Assembly (NCBI GenBank): GCA_002429085.1
Contig: DIYR01000107.1
Location: 1 to 11,889, forward strand
Source of the DNA: Flavobacteriales bacterium UBA6049
Lineage (GTDB): Bacteria > Bacteroidota > Bacteroidia > Flavobacteriales_G > Salibacteraceae
Length of the DNA stretch: 11,889 bases
Reading direction: 5' to 3'
In this document: positions 6,618 through 11,889 of the stretch, one piece after another
How the letters are laid out: each line of letters begins with the position of its first letter
Position numbering within the stretch: position 1 is the first letter of the stretch
Position numbers and translations under genes: made by a program
The notes under the pieces: model-generated
The model's database searches: none
What the model saw: only the letters and a program-made list of their open reading frames with translations
Told to the model about the DNA's origin: nothing

Positions 6618-7781
6618 TCATTCATAATTTGTGATCAAATGTGTGCCCTCTCCTATGTTTACTGAATAAATGGTACACTCCTGATGAAATTCAGCCTTGT
6701 AGGATGGCTGAATATCTTCTAAAAAACGTTGCTTTTTATCCGTATGCATCAAATTAAGCGTACAGCCACCAAAACCACCACCAATCATCCGTGCTCCGAT
6801 AACTGCATCAGAAGCTTTGGCTGCATCCACCAAAAAATCCAGCTCTGCACAACTCACCTCGTATTTGTTCGATAAACCATCGTGCGAAGCAAATAGAAGG
6901 CTTCCCAAGGCTCCCATATCGTTCTCCATCAACGCCTTTACTGCCTGTAAAGTCCGCTCGTTTTCTTCTATGATAAAAGCCGCTTTAACATAGTCATCTG
7001 CCGATAATCGGGTCTCCATTGTCTTCAAATCTTTCACCGAAAGATCACAAAGAGCTGCTACACCAAACTGTTGTGCCACCTTTTCACATACAGCTCTTCT
7101 ATGATTGTAAGCACTATCGGCCAGATTATGGTGTACATTGGTGTGAATCAATACCCATTCATAATCACCCAAATCCATGGGATAAGCTGTTGAAGTAAGG
7201 GTACGACAATCCAGGTGAAGTCCCCTGTTTTTTTGCCCAAACATGGAAGCATACTGATCTAAAATTCCACACTTTACTCCTGCAAAATGATGCTCCGCCC
7301 TTTGTGAAATAAAGATCATTTCCTTTCGGGAAATTCCCAATTGAAACAAATGGTTCAATCCAAATACCACAGCATTTTCAAGTGCAGCAGAAGAAGAAAG
7401 TCCAGCTCCTATTGGGACATCTCCTTTAAACACCAGATTGAAATTAGGAAGATCTACTCCTTTTTTTTGTAACTCCGCTACTATACCCAATATATAATTC
7501 TCCCATCCTCTTTTAGCCAATGGTTGCAGAGTGTCATGAGTTGAAAAACGATATTCCTCCTCAGCATCTAAAGCAACAATGGTAGAAGTATCGTCTTCGG
7601 TTGCCTCAACAGCCAGGTATATTCCTTTGTCAATCGCAGCAGGAAAGGCAAATCCATCGTTGTAATCGGTATGTTCGCCAATAAGATTAATTCTTCCTGG
7701 AGAAAATATCAGTTGTGGATTTTGCTGGAATGTTGTTTTAAAATACCCAATAAGTTGCGCTACGATCTTATTTGCCTTCAT
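6618..7781 (-). CDS. galK: Galactokinase
   Basis: This GHMP-family kinase phosphorylates alpha-D-galactose at C1 with ATP, the first committed Leloir step. The 387-residue length is standard. The galactokinase signature SPGRINLIGEHTDYNDG is at 27-43 (sugar binding, with the Arg, Glu and Asp expected). The GHMP ATP-binding loop PIGAGLSSSAAL is at 123-134, CGILDQ with the predicted catalytic base Asp175 is at 171-176, and the third GHMP motif MIGGGFGGC is at 332-340. All key residues are intact. The start at 7781 is three bases after the symporter stop. The gene ends in TGA at 6618-6620, overlapping the alternative galT start as ATGAATGA. Tight packing implies translation from the shared polycistronic message. 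Other GHMP kinases are ruled out by the GRINLIGEHTDY signature. Confidence 0.97.
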   Translation of the reverse strand: MKANKIVAQLIGYFKTTFQQNPQLIFSPGRINLIGEHTDYNDGFAFPAAIDKGIYLAVEATEDDTSTIVALDAEEEYRFSTHDTLQPLAKRGWENYILGIVAELQKKGVDLPNFNLVFKGDVPIGAGLSSSAALENAVVFGLNHLFQLGISRKEMIFISQRAEHHFAGVKCGILDQYASMFGQKNRGLHLDCRTLTSTAYPMDLGDYEWVLIHTNVHHNLADSAYNHRRAVCEKVAQQFGVAALCDLSVKDLKTMETRLSADDYVKAAFIIEENERTLQAVKALMENDMGALGSLLFASHDGLSNKYEVSCAELDFLVDAAKASDAVIGARMIGGGFGGCTLNLMHTDKKQRFLEDIQPSYKAEFHQECTIYSVNIGEGTHLITNYE

Positions 7782-7784
7782 CGT

Positions 7785-9371
7785 TTATGAAAAATAGAAA
7801 TACGAGTAAATAACAATGATACAAGCAATTCCTCCGGCCAATTTCACATGTTTCCAGGGAACAATATCCACCGCTTGGGTATAAGGCAATTCAAAAGCTT
7901 TGGTCCTTGGATTCAATTTCCCGATAAGGAGCATTACCAATACATTGAAAACAAAAAGTAGGGCCATCACATGCAAAAAATGAGGATAGTTGTCTTCGCC
8001 TACCACAAAGGGTTTTAGAATAAACTGAGAAATACTGTAGAGCACCACACCAGAAGCTATCGCAATTTTTGCTGCAATAGCGGGTACATAACGGGTAAAA
8101 TAACCCACTACTATAATGGTCAGAATCGGAATAGAATAACAGCCATTTACTTCCTGTAAATATCCATACAACCCATCCGGTGCATTGGCTATTAGCGGAG
8201 CAATGAACATAGACAATACGGCCAATACAATTCCAAACTTTTTACCGGCCCAAACTACTTGTTTTTCACTAGCTTCCTTATTAATATATGATTTGTAAAT
8301 ATCTAATCCGAATAGGGTAACGGAAGAATTGAGCGCAGAGTTAAATGAGGATAAAATTGCCCCAAACAATACAGCAGCAAAGAATCCAACTAAACTGGCC
8401 GGCAGTACTTTTTTAACCAGTTCCGGATACGCTTCATCTGGATTTTCCATTGATTCCCCAAACAGGTAAAAAGCAATTACCCCTGGCAATACCACAATTA
8501 AAGGCCCCAATATTTTTATAAATGCTGCATAGATGAGCCCCTTCTGTCCTTCTTTCAGATTTTTTGCTCCTAGTGCTCTTTGGATAATCGCCTGATTGGT
8601 TCCCCAGTAAAATAGTTGTACCAGCATCATTCCGGTAAATATGGTACCAAAGGGAATCGAAGAATCTTTGTTTCCAATGACATTGAATTTTTCAGGCGCT
8701 TTCTCCATCAAGGTACTCATACCTTCAAACAGATCTCCTTCGCCTACCAGCATCAAACCAAATACGGGAATCAGCATTCCACCAATCAACAAACCCACCG
8801 CATTGACTGTATCTGATATAGCAACGGCTTTCAGTCCACCAAAAATGGCGTATACAGAACCGATAATACCAATGCTCCAAACTGTGATCCACAGAGCGGT
8901 TGTTTTGCTTACGCCTAATAAATCCGGCACATCAAACATGCTGTTCAGCGCCAATGCTCCCGAATACAAAACGATAGGCAGTAACACCACAACATAGCCC
9001 GACAGAAACAAGCCCGAAGTAATGGTTTTGGTCATTTTATCATAGCGCGTTTCCAAAAATTGAGGAACCGTTGTGATCCCACCTTTCAGGTATCGGGGCA
9101 ACAAAACGACAGCTGTTACTACCATTGCGATAGCTGCCAGCGTTTCCCAGGCCATCACCAGTATGCCTTCTTTAAAGGCTGCTCCATTTAAGCCTACAAT
9201 TTGCTCAGTAGATAAATTAGTCAGCAATAAAGAACCCGCAATAACAATTCCCGTGAGGCTTCTACCCCCCAGAAAATAACCTTCTGATGTATTCTCATTG
9301 GTACGTTTGCTTTTCAGGTAGGAGATAACTCCAACCAGCAAGGTGAAGCCTAAAAATGTAAGTATCTGCAT
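7785..9371 (-). CDS. Na+/galactose (SGLT-type) symporter, SSS family
   Basis: This 528-residue sodium:solute symporter of the inner membrane has about 13-14 hydrophobic segments spread over the whole length, the LeuT-fold pattern. From recalled Vibrio vSGLT residues I place these equivalents: Gln57 (Q69), Glu76 (E88), Tyr255 (inner gate Y263), Asn259 (N267), Lys286 (K294), Gln406 (Q428), and the Na2-site serines Ser341 and Ser342 (S364, S365). The spacing is kept; for example Q57 to E76 and Y255 to K286 are both identical in distance. The one binding-site change seen is Gln252 where vSGLT has Asn260. Conservation plus context make sodium-driven galactose uptake the best call; glucose or lactose remain possible. 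It starts two bases after the lacZ stop and ends three bases before galK. No gene symbol is given because the naming of these homologues varies (sglT in vSGLT-type systems). Confidence 0.92.
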   Translation of the reverse strand: MQILTFLGFTLLVGVISYLKSKRTNENTSEGYFLGGRSLTGIVIAGSLLLTNLSTEQIVGLNGAAFKEGILVMAWETLAAIAMVVTAVVLLPRYLKGGITTVPQFLETRYDKMTKTITSGLFLSGYVVVLLPIVLYSGALALNSMFDVPDLLGVSKTTALWITVWSIGIIGSVYAIFGGLKAVAISDTVNAVGLLIGGMLIPVFGLMLVGEGDLFEGMSTLMEKAPEKFNVIGNKDSSIPFGTIFTGMMLVQLFYWGTNQAIIQRALGAKNLKEGQKGLIYAAFIKILGPLIVVLPGVIAFYLFGESMENPDEAYPELVKKVLPASLVGFFAAVLFGAILSSFNSALNSSVTLFGLDIYKSYINKEASEKQVVWAGKKFGIVLAVLSMFIAPLIANAPDGLYGYLQEVNGCYSIPILTIIVVGYFTRYVPAIAAKIAIASGVVLYSISQFILKPFVVGEDNYPHFLHVMALLFVFNVLVMLLIGKLNPRTKAFELPYTQAVDIVPWKHVKLAGGIACIIVIYSYFYFS

Positions 9372-9373
9372 TG

Positions 9374-11889
9374 TTATAGGTTGTTTGTTTTATGTGGAGT
9401 TATCGTGAATGAATAGGAATAGGATTGATCAGCCGAAATGGTGTATTCGTCATGCACCAATCTACCCCATGAAGTATCGCCTCCAACTCCCATTTGCAAT
9501 AAATCAATATTCCATTGTACAATTTTTCCCAATTGAATATCTGCTCCGTGTTTTTTGGTCACGGGTACCAATCCAGAAGCAGATTGTGCTCCATCATCAC
9601 TACTAAAATCCAATTCTGTCATAGAAAATGGCCATACGCTGGCATTCAATAATTGGTCAGATTTCATTTTCAAATCCATATTTGGAGATGAAAGCTGCAT
9701 CCAGCGCACATCTGTTTTGTTTCCGGTTTCCTGCGGACGTGAATAGGCGTGAAACTGATCGTTCACTTTACCGGAATACACTCCTGTTTTCTGTCCTGTT
9801 TTACGATCCCAATAGCTTTCTTCTGGTCCTTTCCCATACCACGAAACTTCTGTAAACGATTGCGAAAGCGTGAGGTACATGCCCAATCTTGGAATATTAG
9901 GGAGACCTTTTTGCAGGGGAGTGAATGTGTAATCTACTTTTAACTCACCATTGGATTTTAGGTGATAATCCACCACAACGGATGCTTCTTTATTTGGAGT
10001 GGAATAACGCACTTGAAAACTGACTTTGTCTTTCTTCTGCTCTGGCTTAACTGTCAATTCAGCGATATAATTGTAAGTTGCTTCTTGCCAGATTTTCGCC
10101 CATTTATCCATTCCATTGCCCAAATCATTATCTGTAGGAGGCCGCCAGAAATTGGGACGAATAGGTGCTTGGGTAATGGTTTTGCCATTTGCTACCCAGG
10201 ATTGTATTTCTCCCGATTGTGCATCAATTTTTAAAACAACCTGATCGTTTTTGAACTCAAAGGACTGCCCCTCTGAAACAATGGCCAACTCATTTCCTTC
10301 CTGAGCGTGTACTTCTTCTGATTGGCCTTTTTGCACTACAAACTGATCCCAAGCTATTTCATGTTCTTTGGGAATAAGTGCAGTTGCCTCTTTTTGCAAC
10401 AGACTTATTTCGAGTATGTATTCCTTGTTTTTATGCCATTTTTCAGGAAAACCAATCAGCTTAAATTGCTGTGTTTGCTGCGGCTTTACTTCTACTGTCG
10501 TGATGTTTCCTTCTGAAACAGGTTTTCCATTTTCCAATACTTTCCATACTATGGATTTATCGGAAAAATCTGCGAAGAAGTTTTTGTTTTCCAATTCCAC
10601 TACTCCATTACCAAGATAGGAGAATTGCGTTGGTTCGTACACCTTTTTCACTTCCGACAAATGTGGATGTGGGTTTCTGTAAGGATCGACTAATCCGTTA
10701 TTTAAGAAATTCCCATCGGTAGGTAAATCCGGATGGTAATCATGACCATAAGCCAGATAAGGTTTTCCATTTTCGTCTTTGTATTCAAGCGATTGATCCA
10801 CCCAATCCCAAATAAAACCACCTTGTAGATTGGGGTATTTTTCAATGATATTCCAATAGTCTTGCAAATTCCCCACAGAGTTCCCCATAGCATGACAATA
10901 CTCGATCATAATAGAAGGCTTGTCTGACTGAGAATTGGCGTGATCGATCAGATACTCAGGTTTTGGATACATGGGGCAGTACAAATCGGTATAGGCTTCT
11001 TTTCCTGCCGGTTCGTACTGTACAATTCGGGTACTGTCGTTTTCTTTTAACCATTGATAAGTCGTTTTGAAAACCTCCCCTTCTCCGGCTTCATTTCCCA
11101 AAGACCATGAATAGATGGATGGATGATTTCTATCGCGATAAAACATCCGTTTGGTGCGCATCATATGAGCCGGCAACCAACTCATTTCATTACCTATTTG
11201 TGTTTTTTCATCAATGGCCAATGGATGGCTTTCTATATTGGCTTCATCGATTACATATAATCCATATCGGTCACACAAATCCAACCAGTACGGATCGTTT
11301 GGATAATGGGAACTACGCACTGCATTGATGTTGTTTTGTTTCATCAATGTGATGTCTTTTAGCATGGAGGTTTTAGAAATCATATGCCCTGTGAAAGGAT
11401 GTGTTTCGTGCCGATCTACTCCTCTGAAATAGATCGCTTTTCCATTGACCAACACCTGACTATTTTTGATTTCAACACGTTTGAATCCAATCTTTCTGGT
11501 GATGTATTGATTGTTGTTCACTTGGGCTTCATCTTCCAGGCTTATTTTCAAGGTGTACAAATTCGGAAGTTCAGCCGACCATTTTTTCACTTCTTCCATG
11601 ACTTTTTCAATGTGCCATTCTTTGGTACTTTGAGCAGGAATTTCAATGGTTTGAGTAGTTTGAAAAATCGAATTTTCTTCGTCCAAAATCTCTACAGAGA
11701 GTTTTCGTTTGGCTGTTTCTGTATGATTGTTGGTAATGGAAATGGTTCCGTTAAAAAGTCCATCGGTATAGCTATTATCCAGATTGGTATTGGCATAATA
11801 ATCAGCCACAAATACTTTGGGCTGCGTATATAGATATACCTCGCGTTCTATACCACTCATGCGCAACATATCCTGGCTTTCCAGATAAC
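9374..11889 (-). CDS. lacZ: Beta-galactosidase, GH2 family (LacZ type), 5' end beyond window
   Basis: This enzyme hydrolyses beta-galactosides such as lactose. The frame is open through the right edge: codons before the ATG at 11867-11869 read YLESQD, matching LacZ YLEDQD just before MxRMSGI, so that ATG is internal and about 200 N-terminal residues are missing. Numbering from that Met, and using recalled E. coli LacZ equivalents: the preceding Asp (D201), His154 (H357), His188 (H391), Mg2+ ligands Glu213 and His215 (E416, H418), acid/base Glu260 in SWSLGNEAG (E461), Tyr301 (Y503), nucleophile Glu323 in IEYCHAMGNS (E537), Trp354 (W568), Phe388 (F601), and Trp801 (W999). All are present. The domain order is the end of the sugar-binding jelly roll, an Ig-like domain (about 20-125), the TIM barrel (130-420), a linker domain (415-520) and the small-chain domain (535-826). 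Whether it is exported cannot be seen. It is upstream in the lac/gal operon. Confidence 0.95.
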   Translation of the reverse strand, partial: YLESQDMLRMSGIEREVYLYTQPKVFVADYYANTNLDNSYTDGLFNGTISITNNHTETAKRKLSVEILDEENSIFQTTQTIEIPAQSTKEWHIEKVMEEVKKWSAELPNLYTLKISLEDEAQVNNNQYITRKIGFKRVEIKNSQVLVNGKAIYFRGVDRHETHPFTGHMISKTSMLKDITLMKQNNINAVRSSHYPNDPYWLDLCDRYGLYVIDEANIESHPLAIDEKTQIGNEMSWLPAHMMRTKRMFYRDRNHPSIYSWSLGNEAGEGEVFKTTYQWLKENDSTRIVQYEPAGKEAYTDLYCPMYPKPEYLIDHANSQSDKPSIMIEYCHAMGNSVGNLQDYWNIIEKYPNLQGGFIWDWVDQSLEYKDENGKPYLAYGHDYHPDLPTDGNFLNNGLVDPYRNPHPHLSEVKKVYEPTQFSYLGNGVVELENKNFFADFSDKSIVWKVLENGKPVSEGNITTVEVKPQQTQQFKLIGFPEKWHKNKEYILEISLLQKEATALIPKEHEIAWDQFVVQKGQSEEVHAQEGNELAIVSEGQSFEFKNDQVVLKIDAQSGEIQSWVANGKTITQAPIRPNFWRPPTDNDLGNGMDKWAKIWQEATYNYIAELTVKPEQKKDKVSFQVRYSTPNKEASVVVDYHLKSNGELKVDYTFTPLQKGLPNIPRLGMYLTLSQSFTEVSWYGKGPEESYWDRKTGQKTGVYSGKVNDQFHAYSRPQETGNKTDVRWMQLSSPNMDLKMKSDQLLNASVWPFSMTELDFSSDDGAQSASGLVPVTKKHGADIQLGKIVQWNIDLLQMGVGGDTSWGRLVHDEYTISADQSYSYSFTITPHKTNNL

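Noticed and set aside
8641..8997. A 118-codon open frame on the + strand
   Set aside because: It lies opposite the symporter gene, whose conserved sugar- and sodium-binding residues cover this stretch. The translation has no family likeness.
11384..11833. A 149-codon open frame on the + strand
   Set aside because: It lies entirely opposite lacZ, where the minus-strand frame shows conserved GH2 sequence. The + strand translation is rich in Phe, Ile and His, as expected of antisense, with no recognisable domain.
11867..11869. ATG at the right end as the start of lacZ
   Set aside because: The frame stays open upstream and encodes YLESQD, which is internal LacZ sequence including the conserved Asp; the real start is outside the window.

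Overview
The window looks like chromosomal DNA of a Bacteroidota bacterium, probably in or near the Flavobacteriales. The secreted beta-propeller protein at 3053-5290 ends in a type A sorting domain of the type IX secretion system (T9SS), which is specific to this phylum. The divergent promoter region carries a TACATTTG box that fits the Bacteroidota -7 consensus TAnnTTTG. Most starts lack a Shine-Dalgarno sequence, and the DNA is AT-rich. The genus cannot be named from the sequence alone.

Left part (1-5535, mostly + strand). The window opens in the last 21 codons of asnS (asparaginyl-tRNA synthetase), followed by a clear intrinsic terminator. Next come rpoN (sigma-54) and, overlapping it by one base in TAATG, a PAP2-like membrane protein that has lost part of its catalytic signature. 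A small outer-membrane beta-barrel gene converges on this pair with a 4-base overlap. It is divergent from a large T9SS-exported FG-GAP propeller protein, and a short intergenic region between them holds a -7 box and a perfect palindrome. A small membrane-anchored peptide gene of unknown function closes this part.

Right part (5591-11889, all - strand). This is a compact lactose/galactose utilisation cluster, transcribed leftward in the order lacZ (GH2 beta-galactosidase, 5' end outside the window), sglT-type Na+/sugar symporter, galK, galT. The gaps are 2, 3 and about 7 bases with no terminator between genes, so they are almost certainly one operon. LacZ would release galactose from beta-galactosides, the symporter would import galactose with sodium, GalK would phosphorylate it, and GalT would exchange it with UDP-glucose to give glucose-1-phosphate and UDP-galactose (the Leloir pathway). 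No galM, galE or regulator is seen; any of them may lie beyond the right edge or elsewhere.

Hand counts on ten sampled 60-base lines gave about 34% GC for the left part and about 39% for the right part. With the strand switch at 5536-5590, this makes that short gap a candidate junction between old chromosomal backbone and a separately acquired sugar cassette. The sample is small. I found no tRNA, rRNA, CRISPR array, insertion sequence or attachment-site repeat, and no gene-free stretch longer than 300 bases. I did not find a convincing undescribed system; the findings are specific oddities in otherwise recognisable genes.
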